DNA from: Microbulbifer celer
GTDB taxonomy: Bacteria > Pseudomonadota > Gammaproteobacteria > Pseudomonadales > Cellvibrionaceae
DNA length: 64,000 nucleotides
Assembly: GCF_020991125.1 (NCBI RefSeq)
Contig: NZ_CP087715.1
Location: 2,507,501-2,571,500 of the forward strand
Reading direction: 5' to 3'
Shown here: positions 7,768 through 16,068 of the stretch, piece by piece
Numbering within the stretch: position 1 is the stretch's first letter
Layout: every line of letters starts with the position of its first letter
Position numbers and translations under genes: made by a program
The notes under the pieces: model-generated
Databases searched by the model: none
The model's input: the letters and a program-made list of their open reading frames with translations, nothing else
What the model was told of the DNA's origin: nothing

Positions 7768-9036
7768 ATGTCGACGAAGAACGCTTTTTACGCGCAGTCC
7801 GGTGGGGTCACCGCCGTCATTAACGCCTCCGCCTGTGGAGTGATCGAAACCGCCCGCCAACATCCAGACAAAATCGGTAAAGTCTACGCAGGACTGAACG
7901 GTATCGTCGGCGCTCTCAAGGAGGAGTTGATCGATGTCAGCCAGGAAAGCGAAGCCACCATTGCCGCCTTGCGCCACACCCCTTCCGGTGCCTTTGGCTC
8001 CTGCCGCTACAAACTGAAAAGTCTGGAGCAGAACCGCGCGGAGTATGAACGCCTGATCGAAGTCTTCAAAGCACACGACATCGGCTATTTCTTCTATAAC
8101 GGTGGCGGCGATTCCGCCGATACCTGCCTGAAAATTTCCCAGCTGTCGGAAAAAATGGGTTACCCCATTCAGGCCATCCATATCCCCAAAACTGTCGACA
8201 ACGATCTGCCGTTTACCGACAACTGCCCGGGGTTCGGTTCCGTTGCCAAATACGTGGCCATTTCCACCCAGGAGGCCGCACTGGACGTGGCCTCCATGTG
8301 TGCCACTTCCACCAAAGTGTTCATCCTCGAAGTGATGGGCCGTCACGCGGGCTGGATTGCCGCCGCCGGCGCCCTGGCCCAGGAGCAGGAAGGCGATGCG
8401 CCGCATATCATCCTGCTGCCGGAAGTCGCGTTCGACAAAGAGAAATTTCTGGAGAAAGTGCAGAAAACCGTCGACGAAAACGGGTACTGTGTGATCGTGG
8501 CGTCTGAAGGTGCCCAGTACGAAGATGGCACCTTCCTCGCCGACGCCGGCAGTGTCGATGCATTCGGCCACAAACAGCTGGGGGGTGTCGCGCCGACCCT
8601 GGCCAAGATGGTCAAGGACGAGCTGGGTATGAAATACCACTGGGCGCTGGCGGACTACCTGCAGCGCGCCGCACGTCACATCGCTTCCGCGACTGATGTT
8701 GAACAGGCATACGCTGTGGGCAAAGCGGCGGTAGAAGCCGCGGTTGCCGGTAAAAACAGCATCATGCCCACCATCGAGCGCAACGGTACCGCTTCGGCCG
8801 ACTACAGCTGGACCATCGGTGAGGCACCGCTGTCAGAAGTCGCGAATGTGGAAAAGTTCATGCCTAAGGAATTTATCGCGGAAGATGGTTTCGGTATCAC
8901 CCAGGCCGGTCGCGACTATCTCGAGCCGCTGATCCAGGGCGAAGACTACCCACCCTACAAGAACGGCATTCCGCAGTATGCGCGCCTCAAAAAAGCGCTG
9001 GTGGAAAAGAAACTGGGCAACAGCTTCGACGTATAA
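7768..9036 (+). CDS. pfp: 6-phosphofructokinase, pyrophosphate-dependent type
   Basis: The protein has 422 residues, longer than the roughly 320-residue ATP-PFK. Key motifs are YNGGGDSADT (about 110-119), PKTVDNDL (140-147, with Lys where ATP enzymes have Gly) and EVMGRHAGW (188-196). These residues mark the PPi-dependent group. The enzyme converts fructose 6-phosphate and PPi to fructose 1,6-bisphosphate and Pi, reversibly. A ppa gene about 22 kb away would compete for PPi. Phosphate-donor choice is inferred from motifs only. Confidence 0.9.
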   Translation: MSTKNAFYAQSGGVTAVINASACGVIETARQHPDKIGKVYAGLNGIVGALKEELIDVSQESEATIAALRHTPSGAFGSCRYKLKSLEQNRAEYERLIEVFKAHDIGYFFYNGGGDSADTCLKISQLSEKMGYPIQAIHIPKTVDNDLPFTDNCPGFGSVAKYVAISTQEAALDVASMCATSTKVFILEVMGRHAGWIAAAGALAQEQEGDAPHIILLPEVAFDKEKFLEKVQKTVDENGYCVIVASEGAQYEDGTFLADAGSVDAFGHKQLGGVAPTLAKMVKDELGMKYHWALADYLQRAARHIASATDVEQAYAVGKAAVEAAVAGKNSIMPTIERNGTASADYSWTIGEAPLSEVANVEKFMPKEFIAEDGFGITQAGRDYLEPLIQGEDYPPYKNGIPQYARLKKALVEKKLGNSFDV

Positions 9037-9135
9037 CGCCCGACCGTTGGCCCTGGTGCAGCCGTCGCGCCGGGGCGCCCCTCCCCGCAGACATTACACT
9101 GCACCAGTCAATGGCTCGCATGCTGAATGAAAGCC

Positions 9136-10083
9136 TCATAAAACACTGAGGTCATCCACAGTATTCAGAGAGGCCCGATTTCGATACTGGCTTGGCGTCA
9201 CGCCTTCTGTATATCGAAACACACGATAAAAGTTTGAAGAATCCGCATAATTTACCAGCCTCGCTATCTCGTTCGCGGGAAGATTCGTATCCAGAAGATA
9301 ACATTTGGCCACAGCGATCCGATAATTAACCACCAGTTCCTGGTAGTTTACGCCATCCCCCCGTAAGTGGCGACGCAAGGTGCGCACGCTTTTAAATAGC
9401 TTTCCGGCCATTATCTCCATGGTGGGAATAGCCCCGGCATGGCTGGCCATTATCCTATAAATCTTCTCCACAAGCAGAGATTGCGGCTCTAGCTTTTCGA
9501 GAACGCGTTTTGACAACGCAGATAGCAGCTCAGCCACAAGGGGGTCGGTGGAATTTACGGACTTCCTCAAAAACTCAACAGGAATTACGACCCGGGTACC
9601 ACCGGAAACAAAGCGAACGTCGCATCCGAGGCGTTGCCTGAGTGAGCGCTTGAACTCAAGACTTGACAAAGGAAGAGCCAGCTCCACTCGCCGAAATGGC
9701 GGCGCGCCATCTCCAAACATCTCGCCCAAGCGAGCCCAGCACATCAACCAGTCTTTGATTAGCTGAAACTGACACTCGCGGTGCGGCGCACTAGACGTAC
9801 TAAGAGGATCTGGGGCAAGGAAATACAAGTTGACATCATCGCCTTTCACATCCTGCTGAACCAGCAAGGCAGGGCAAATAAGATCTTGGTAAAGCAGGTA
9901 TCGACAGAGCCACTCATCGAAATTCTCACTGGACAGAAGGAGGTGCGCAATGATTTCCCTGCGAAACATCAGTGGCAGAAAGTTTGCTCCACGAGTATCG
10001 TTATTGGTTACTGAAAACATGCTTGGCGCACTCCCTACCTCATTCATTTGAGCCGTGACACGCACTGACGAATCAGCCATCAC
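9136..10083 (-). CDS. AraC-family transcriptional regulator
   Basis: The protein has 315 residues. The last 100 hold a double helix-turn-helix: LFKSVRTLRRHLRGDG in the first and ANEIARLVNYADSSNFYRVF with GVTPSQYR in the second, the AraC signature. The N-terminal 200 residues resemble the ligand-sensing domain of OruR/ArgR-type AraC proteins. No adjacent operon shows its target. It sits at the start of an AT-richer stretch with a second regulator, so horizontal gain is possible. Confidence 0.9.
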   Translation of the reverse strand: MMADSSVRVTAQMNEVGSAPSMFSVTNNDTRGANFLPLMFRREIIAHLLLSSENFDEWLCRYLLYQDLICPALLVQQDVKGDDVNLYFLAPDPLSTSSAPHRECQFQLIKDWLMCWARLGEMFGDGAPPFRRVELALPLSSLEFKRSLRQRLGCDVRFVSGGTRVVIPVEFLRKSVNSTDPLVAELLSALSKRVLEKLEPQSLLVEKIYRIMASHAGAIPTMEIMAGKLFKSVRTLRRHLRGDGVNYQELVVNYRIAVAKCYLLDTNLPANEIARLVNYADSSNFYRVFRYTEGVTPSQYRNRASLNTVDDLSVL

Positions 10084-11089
10084 TCCATGCCTCTTCCAAA
10101 GCCCACCGTTTTACGCTCATACTGCAGACCAAACCCAGCTTTCTCGGCAGCCAAGACCGCAATGCGTAGCCGATGAGCCACCAGCCCTACGCCGAACCCT
10201 ACCCTATTCAATTCAGGACCCTGTCATACTCTCCCCATCCGCTTAGCCGGCCCGTCCCGGGACTTTCTCGGCTTGAACCTGCTTTTAACTTGTCACATTA
10301 ATATATTATGCGTAGCTGAAAATTCTAGCATTCCTCATAAAAAACGCACTTTCAAGACAAACTTGTCCGATCAGGCCATTCCTGCCAATCTTTCCCCCGG
10401 GAATGAAGTCCTTGGCCGCAGCTTTTCTACTGGCCGACACGCCTGCCCTCCGCCGCCCCCCTGCATGGGGGCCAACACCTTTACTTTCCCTGAAAGCACA
10501 AAAATTTTCCCATCAGCTCTACTTATCGACAGAAAAACCCGCTAAATAGTTGCGAGAGAGCCCAACATTCCGCACAAACTGTGATAAAGATCACGGCGTA
10601 ATGGAAGCGAGCATCGCCCTACACAAAGCTCCGACTCTCCCCAACCCGAGCATCGCGTCAAAATTCAAACCAGTAAGTTATAAAATCGGCTTCCTTAAAA
10701 GTTTACGTTCTAAGAAACCGATACAGCGGAGAGAATATTGAACACGTACTCTTCGAAAGAAAAAGTAGCGCAGTTTCACAGAGAGAAATTTTGACAAGTA
10801 AGACCAGCTTTCAAATTACCAGGCAGGGAGCCATCAAACCGACTTAGAAAACCATTGAACCGACCTTAAAAGTCACTCCTGATGGCTTTTAAGGTCGTTT
10901 TAAAGTCAAAAAAAGAAGCACATGTCAATGTGATCAGGAAAAAATTTTGGAGGTATAACATAAACATCGGGATGCTTTTCATCACTGGATGAAAACTGGA
11001 AAACTCACAGACCAGCTCTCAGGCAGCGCATTAGAACAACCCAAAATTGTCACAGATTTATTGAGAAACGCAAAAGGGATTTACACAAG
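10084..11089. other. One-kilobase region without a supported gene
   Basis: Short ORFs here (for example 10273-10545) have proline-rich or random composition and no family character. Base composition shifts from GC-rich to AT-rich across it. The only clear structure is the hairpin at 10861-10903. It may hold remnants of degraded genes or a regulatory RNA, but nothing firmer can be read. Confidence 0.5.
10861..10903 (+). terminator. Stem-loop followed by T-rich tract
   Basis: CGACCTTAAAAG pairs perfectly with CTTTTAAGGTCG around a 13-base loop, followed by TTTTAAAG. It could end a transcript entering from the left, although no gene is recognised there. It might therefore be the 3' end of an unannotated small RNA. 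Confidence 0.5.
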
Positions 11090-11749
11090 ATGAGCAAATT
11101 CAATCATGCGTCCACACTCCAAGAAGAACGCGATCCCTGCCTGACAAAAAATGAAACGTACGAGAATATAATGAACGCGGCCGAGGCGACCTTGAGGTAC
11201 AAAAACCCGGAGGATATAAGTACCACAGACTTGATATTGTTAACGGGGTACCCTGAGGAGCTCATCAGCGATCACTTCTCCAACATCAACATGGCAATCA
11301 CAGCACTGGCAGAACGGCATACTAACCTGTTCTGCGAAAGTGTGGACCAAGTAATACCTCCAAATTCCATCAACAATTGGAAAGACATTACTTCCCTACT
11401 GTTTGATATCTGCTTTCTATATTACAAAAATCACGAATCCGCCCTGAAACTTCACTATGGCCCACAGTTAAGTCGAGCGCAAAGCAAACAACAGCTCAAG
11501 AGAAACAGTAGTTTTTCACGCATCATCCTTAACGCCATATCGAGAAACTTTGACATACCCTATCGCCAGGAATATCTGGCCACATTCTGGCTCGCGGTTA
11601 CCGTATATGATTGCTTTTGCAGCCTTTCCTTTTCTATTTCAGAAAACATCAGCAAAGACAGCTCGGACAAGGGAAAGTCTGCGGCTATAGCCTATATAGA
11701 GAAAACTCTGGGAAAGGAAATAGATGAGGAGATCAAGCAGAAACCTTGA
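11090..11749 (+). CDS. TetR/AcrR-like transcriptional regulator
   Basis: The protein has 219 residues and codon use is more AT-rich than the flanks. The N-terminal segment (about residues 20-65) fits a TetR helix-turn-helix: ENIMNAAEATLRY, then DISTTDLILLTGYPEELISDHF and a following helix. The C-terminal two thirds are helical and diverged, as in TetR ligand domains. The start is ATG with AAAGGGA upstream. No partner gene is evident. The family call is moderate because the recognition helix is unusual. Confidence 0.65.
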   Translation: MSKFNHASTLQEERDPCLTKNETYENIMNAAEATLRYKNPEDISTTDLILLTGYPEELISDHFSNINMAITALAERHTNLFCESVDQVIPPNSINNWKDITSLLFDICFLYYKNHESALKLHYGPQLSRAQSKQQLKRNSSFSRIILNAISRNFDIPYRQEYLATFWLAVTVYDCFCSLSFSISENISKDSSDKGKSAAIAYIEKTLGKEIDEEIKQKP

Positions 11750-11873
11750 TGAAAAACAGTTTCCATTAAAGCTATTTTTAAGATAAAGCCGAAGAAAAAA
11801 TCAGAGAGGTTATCCCCAAGCAAAGTGGCCCGCATTTTTACTCACAGCAGGCCTTTTGCTTGACAGCGCTGGC

Positions 11874-13262
11874 TCATACATTCAGAAGAAGATGCTGGCG
11901 CTCCCAGGGAGATATTTCCCGGTGGAACAAACGCATTTCTTCACACTTGACTGCCGCATACAATTGACAGAAGTCATCTCCCATCACCTGATGGACCTCA
12001 TTGGCATCAGCAAAAATTCTCAGTGCCTCATCAAAGGTACCGGGAATGAAAAATGTCGATTCCTGCTCTTCATCCAACTCCGATGCAGCCGGTGCACTGG
12101 GTTCCAGGCCATTTACCATTCCCAGATACCCACAGGCCAGACTCGCCGCGATCGCCAGGTAAGGGTTGGCATCGACACCGACAACCCGGTTTTCCAGGCG
12201 GCGGTCCTGAGCGCCGGAGTTTGGCACCCGTAAACCGGTGGCACGGTTGTCGTAGCCCCAACCGGTGTTGGTGGGTGCGCTGGAGTTGTCCGCCCCTTCA
12301 AATCGGCGATAGGAATTCACGTTGGGGGCAATAAACGGCATAATTTCCCGCAGATATTTCTGCGTGCCGCCGATAAAGTAGCGGAACAGGTCCGAGGCAC
12401 TGCCATCGTCCGCGGAAAAGATATTCTTACCGTTTTCTATATCCACCACGCTCTGGTGAATATGCATGGCGCTGCCAGGCTGATCGCGCATGGGTTTGGC
12501 CATAAAGGTGGCAAACATGCCGTTTTTCAGTGCCGCCTCGCGGATGATGCGCTTGAAGTAAAATACCTGATCGGCGAGTAACAGCGGATCGCCGTGGGTC
12601 AGGTTGAACTCCACCTGCCCGGCGCCGTCTTCCTGAATCACCGAATCGATATGCAGGCCGGCGGCCTCGGCATACTCGTAAATAGTGTCGATTACCGGAC
12701 CGTATTCATCGATGGCGGTCATAGAATAGGACTGCAGCGAATTGCCCGAACGACCACTGCGACCAACGGGTGGCTGAATGGGCTCATTCGGGTCAATGTT
12801 TGGCCGGGTCAGATAGAACTCCAGCTCCGGCGCCACGATCGGCAGCCAACCCCTATCCCGGTACATGCCAATCACGCGTTTCAGTACATTGCGCGGTGCG
12901 CAGGGAATGGGGTGGCCGTCAAGATCCTGCAGGTCGTGGATGATCTGCAGCGCCGGCGTCTTTGCCCAGGGCACCGCCATCGCGGTGGACATATCCGGTA
13001 CCAGCGCCATATCGCTTTCCGCCCACTGGTTTTCGATATCCATCTCCACATCCTGACCCGTGATGGTCTGATAGAAAATGGAGATGGGCAGGAAGATCGG
13101 GGTATCCGGGGAGAACTTGTTCAGCGGCATCGCCTTGCCCCGGGACATGCCATTGAGATCCGGAACAATGCACTCCACCTCATCCAGGCGACGGCCATTG
13201 AGGTACGTAAGGAAGGCTTTGGGCAGGGTATCCAGCCAGGAATTACCATCGGGCTGACTCAT
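11874..13262 (-). CDS. Glutamine synthetase-family gamma-glutamylamine ligase, PuuA-like
   Basis: The protein has 462 residues. GS catalytic motifs are present: PELEFY (Glu at 146 and 148), DGAGQVEFN (212-220), SAMHIHQS (264-271) and ENRVVGVDANPYLA in the C-terminal half. The N-terminus (VDxNG-like PDLNGMSRGK) matches the GS-like enzymes that glutamylate amines, such as gamma-glutamylputrescine synthetase, rather than housekeeping GlnA. It is expected to join glutamate to an amine using ATP in the cytoplasm. A second homologue lies at 28278-29762. No puuB or puuD neighbour is seen, so the substrate is uncertain. Confidence 0.88.
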   Translation of the reverse strand: MSQPDGNSWLDTLPKAFLTYLNGRRLDEVECIVPDLNGMSRGKAMPLNKFSPDTPIFLPISIFYQTITGQDVEMDIENQWAESDMALVPDMSTAMAVPWAKTPALQIIHDLQDLDGHPIPCAPRNVLKRVIGMYRDRGWLPIVAPELEFYLTRPNIDPNEPIQPPVGRSGRSGNSLQSYSMTAIDEYGPVIDTIYEYAEAAGLHIDSVIQEDGAGQVEFNLTHGDPLLLADQVFYFKRIIREAALKNGMFATFMAKPMRDQPGSAMHIHQSVVDIENGKNIFSADDGSASDLFRYFIGGTQKYLREIMPFIAPNVNSYRRFEGADNSSAPTNTGWGYDNRATGLRVPNSGAQDRRLENRVVGVDANPYLAIAASLACGYLGMVNGLEPSAPAASELDEEQESTFFIPGTFDEALRIFADANEVHQVMGDDFCQLYAAVKCEEMRLFHREISPWERQHLLLNV

Positions 13263-13338
13263 ACGGGCTCCAGAAGATTGGCCAGTGGATTGACCAAGAG
13301 ATTGAATAGGAGACCGCAGTGTAAAGGAAACTTCTCAA

Positions 13339-13509
13339 TCAGTCAGAGGCAAGCCACAGGTACATGACCAGAGCATCGACATACCCATCGGTCGGGTGGT
13401 CAAAGACCCGTGGTAACCGACCTAATACATCGAACCCCAACTTCTGCCACAACCGCATGAAAGATAGACCAGATCTCCTAAAAACCGATTGGTATCGCTT
13501 CTCGAATTT
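13339..13509 (-). pseudogene. Remnant of a GNAT acetyltransferase C-terminus
   Basis: The reverse strand encodes a 56-codon open stretch ending in TGA at 13339-13341. Its C-terminus reads LWQKLGFDVLGRLPRVF followed by HPTDGYVDALVMYLWL. This is the standard last helix-strand of a GNAT N-acetyltransferase (LWxKLGF, then GYVDALVMY). An in-frame stop lies just upstream and there is no acetyl-CoA-binding loop, so it is a truncated relic. It sits between the PuuA-like and DoxX-like genes. Confidence 0.75.
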
Positions 13510-13941
13510 TCATCGCCCTGTGCTTTGCCGATCGAGCTGAATATCCCGCGAAAGAGACGGGTCCGGCAAATTTTCCCACTGCTTCAAGGCCACCAGAGAG
13601 AGTGCCAGTACACAAAGGTTCGTAGTGACCGGGTTAAACGCACCCATCGCCAGTGTAGGCACTGCAATCAGAGAGTAAATCAACAGGGCAACCATACCGG
13701 CTGCAGTCAACACCAGCGGCCAGCGCTGCTTCCAAAACAGGATCACGACCGCAGAAAACAGAACCTCCGATACGCCGCCGACCCTTGCCAGTAGTTGGGC
13801 GTTTTCTGCCGTCAGGCCCAATGCCATGTTCATCGCCAACTCATCTCTATGCGGGCCAAGCAATTTGGGCACCAGGCCGTGATAGAGCCAGACAAAAGCG
13901 ATGGATAATCGACAAAGCGCGTAACTGCTCATACAAGGCAC
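13510..13941 (-). CDS. DoxX-like integral membrane protein
   Basis: The protein has 143 residues with four predicted membrane helices. The first (FVWLYHGLVPKLLGPHRDE) has the pattern of the DoxX-like family that travels with DCC proteins. Conserved GVSEVLFSAVVIL and MGAFNPVTTNLC segments follow. It lies immediately downstream of the DCC redox gene, 4 bp apart, a pairing seen in many bacteria. The function is not established; a membrane partner of a thiol-redox protein is inferred. Confidence 0.8.
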   Translation of the reverse strand: MPCMSSYALCRLSIAFVWLYHGLVPKLLGPHRDELAMNMALGLTAENAQLLARVGGVSEVLFSAVVILFWKQRWPLVLTAAGMVALLIYSLIAVPTLAMGAFNPVTTNLCVLALSLVALKQWENLPDPSLSRDIQLDRQSTGR

Positions 13942-13945
13942 CAGC

Positions 13946-14422
13946 TTACTGAGATTTGTTTTTTACCAGAAAACGTCGCTTTTCTGCGTCGCCGGGTAAG
14001 ACACAAGTAGGGTTTTTGCCGAATAACCGATAACGATTGCGCGCGATACGATCGTAAATCCAGTCGCGTATTGATCGCGGGATCAATCGGAAGCCGGTCA
14101 ATACCGACCATGGCAGCGGGAGTTGTTTGACGATTCGAAGAAAGGCATCAGACTTTACGTACATCTGATCGCCTTCGACCAACAGCATGGTTTCGTACTC
14201 ATCCATTGGCATACCGAAAAAAGAAAGGATCGCCTGCCCCTCTTCTGACTGCACCGTGGCGAGCTTGAAACGACATTCGCGGTCGAACTTCAGCAGGAAG
14301 CGCGCCCAGGCGGAGCACAGACGGCAAACACCATCGAATAGAACTACCCTATCTCCCTCCTGGAGGTAGGGTGCAAGACCTTCCCTACTTTCTTGCGGCA
14401 TATGCCATATATCCCATATCAA
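13946..14422 (-). CDS. DCC-family thiol-disulfide oxidoreductase (DUF393)
   Basis: The protein has 158 residues. The defining motif DGVCRLC is at about residues 30-36 (DxxCxxC), in the context VVLFDGVCRLCSAW. A Trp-rich start and a C-terminal RYRLFG segment fit the family. The predicted thioredoxin-like fold suggests thiol-disulfide chemistry, but the physiological role is unknown. It forms a two-gene unit with the DoxX-like gene downstream. Confidence 0.88.
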   Translation of the reverse strand: MIWDIWHMPQESREGLAPYLQEGDRVVLFDGVCRLCSAWARFLLKFDRECRFKLATVQSEEGQAILSFFGMPMDEYETMLLVEGDQMYVKSDAFLRIVKQLPLPWSVLTGFRLIPRSIRDWIYDRIARNRYRLFGKNPTCVLPGDAEKRRFLVKNKSQ

Positions 14423-14452
14423 ACGCTTCGGAACTGTCTAAGCACTATAAAC

Positions 14453-14487
14453 AAAAAAGGCCGCTCCGGATAATCCGGGCGACCTCT
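14453..14487 (-). terminator. Rho-independent terminator of the RpiB-like gene
   Basis: On the reverse strand GGTCGCCCGGA pairs with TCCGGAGCGGCC around TTA, followed by a run of six T. It lies about 40 bases beyond the stop codon of the isomerase gene at 14527. Confidence 0.8.
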
Positions 14488-14526
14488 CTGGTCAGCGCGT
14501 ATTCTACGCACTCACTACTGCTTCAC

Positions 14527-15165
14527 TCAGGAATCCAGCACACTGCGCACGAAATCGGTCAGTTCCTGATCCTGGCTGTTTTCGAAGAAGCAGGCCTGGA
14601 AGCGTTCACCGGTCACGGCAGTTTTCACCAGCTCAGGGTCGATGGCCTTGAGGCCGTCCAGGTAACTCTTGGCGGTGGCTTCCTTGATGTGATTGAGGAT
14701 GCCGGCGTTGGCCACCTGGGACTCTTTGCGCTCCGGCGGATAGCCCTGACCTTTTACACCGGTGAAGGCTTTTTCAAACATGTAGCGGATGTTCAGCTCG
14801 GCGCCCCAACCAAAGCCCTTGGCGAAGGGGATCGCCAGCGCGTTGCCGTTGTTGATCTGGGCGAACAGGAACGCGTCGGCGGGGTCGATGCAGTAGCCGC
14901 AGTTCACACCCGGGTAGGCGTTCAGGGACATCAGCGCGCCCTGACCGGTGCCACAACCACTGACAACGAAGTCCACAGCCTTGGCATTCAACAGCAGGCT
15001 GCCCATGATGCCCAGATGGATGTAGGTGAGGCGGTGATCATTGTCATCGCTCATGCCGGTGTTGTACACGGTGTGGCCCAGTTCGCCGGCGACATCTTGC
15101 AGCTCTTTCAGCACGATGGGGTTCTTGGACGCCTGGCTGAATTCGTTCATCAGTGCGATTTTCAT
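14527..15165 (-). CDS. RpiB/LacA/LacB-family sugar-phosphate isomerase
   Basis: The protein has 212 residues. The N-terminal strand MKIALMNEFSQ and the active-site loop SGCGTGQG (residues 69-76), with the catalytic Cys, identify the RpiB fold. YCIDPADAFLFAQINNGN matches the sugar-phosphate-binding region. It is longer than ribose-5-phosphate isomerase B (about 150 residues), as in the RpiB/LacA/LacB subgroup whose substrates vary. It is a single gene with its own terminator. The exact substrate is not known. Confidence 0.9.
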   Translation of the reverse strand: MKIALMNEFSQASKNPIVLKELQDVAGELGHTVYNTGMSDDNDHRLTYIHLGIMGSLLLNAKAVDFVVSGCGTGQGALMSLNAYPGVNCGYCIDPADAFLFAQINNGNALAIPFAKGFGWGAELNIRYMFEKAFTGVKGQGYPPERKESQVANAGILNHIKEATAKSYLDGLKAIDPELVKTAVTGERFQACFFENSQDQELTDFVRSVLDS

Positions 15166-15307
15166 AACGCGATCTCCTGTTGCCCTGCGGCGCAGGGGAC
15201 GGAATGTATTTCGCCACGGAACTTGTATGTTATCTATACAAATTAAGCCCGGTGCGGCTGGTTATCTGTCCGCACATTATAAGTGTTTGGCCGATTATTA
15301 AAACCGG

Positions 15308-15754
15308 TCAGGCAGGTTTGGTTGTCGAATGAAGAAACCCCGGCCGCAGCAGCGCCGTCAGCAGAATGAGCATAAAACAGCCCAGTACGAACACCTTGTT
15401 AACGAACCAGTTGCTGCGCCAGATGGTCCACTCGGGGTCGGACAGGAATACCGCAAACTTGCCAACGATAATGATGATCTCGATCACCGACATGACAATC
15501 GCCAACGGCCGCACGTAAGAGACTTGCGTCACCAGTGCCCACCCGAGCCAGATATGGGCCAGCGGCCATAAATCCCAGTACACATGGCTGTTCCAGGGCT
15601 CGCCATTGAACAGCGAAAAAGCGACGGGAAACAGGTATTTGATAAACCCCGTCCACGCCGCGAGCACAAACAGGAAGTACCCGAGGAACTGGACCCACTG
15701 GCTCCCGGTATTTATTGGAGTACCATTCTGAGCATCTGCCTGCGCGTTAGGCAT
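15308..15754 (-). CDS. Hypothetical four-helix membrane protein
   Basis: The protein has 148 residues with about four hydrophobic helices (FLGYFLFVLAAWTG, HIWLGWALVTQVS, IVMSVIEIIIIVGK, VFVLGCFMLILLTALL). I do not recognise a family. The start ATG at 15752-15754 overlaps the stop of the upstream luciferase-like remnant (ATGCCTAA), which suggests it was once translationally coupled to that gene. The longer frame reaching 15979 is rejected because its extension lacks protein character. Confidence 0.65.
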   Translation of the reverse strand: MPNAQADAQNGTPINTGSQWVQFLGYFLFVLAAWTGFIKYLFPVAFSLFNGEPWNSHVYWDLWPLAHIWLGWALVTQVSYVRPLAIVMSVIEIIIIVGKFAVFLSDPEWTIWRSNWFVNKVFVLGCFMLILLTALLRPGFLHSTTKPA

Positions 15755-15860
15755 TGAGCCGATCCCGCAACACGTCCGCTGCCAGATCGAGGGGGTTCTG
15801 CAGCGCCTGGCGGGCACTGCCGGTGTCGGTAATGGGGGAGAGGTCCAGTAGTGAGTAAGC
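15747..15860 (-). pseudogene. N-terminal remnant of an LLM-class flavin monooxygenase
   Basis: This stretch encodes YSLLDLSPITDTGSARQALQ and then NPLDLA before a stop. That matches the first strand-helix of bacterial-luciferase-like monooxygenases (SLLDxSPIxxGGxxxQAL). The expected next block (RYWLAEHH) is missing, so only about 35 residues survive. The frame stays open upstream to 16079 without family similarity and overlaps the start of the divergent AraC-type gene. Confidence 0.6.
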
Positions 15861-16068
15861 GCGCACATCTGCTCCTTGTTGGGCGGTGACTGATTTCCCG
15901 GCCAGGCATGGAATACTAACGTTCTCACTCCCCCAACTGAAAGGCGAAAGTTCAACCACAAAAGGTTTGCGCTCGTCAATGTCGCTTGTCGTTTGAAAAT
16001 GTCGCTTGAGATGGTTCAGGTCTCGTGGCGTTTGGATTAACATCCCCAGGTCACAACGGGCACATTCA

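Noticed and set aside
15755..15979. N-terminal extension of the membrane protein frame
   Set aside because: The extension is Pro/Arg-rich shadow sequence; the ATG at 15754 directly precedes the hydrophobic body.
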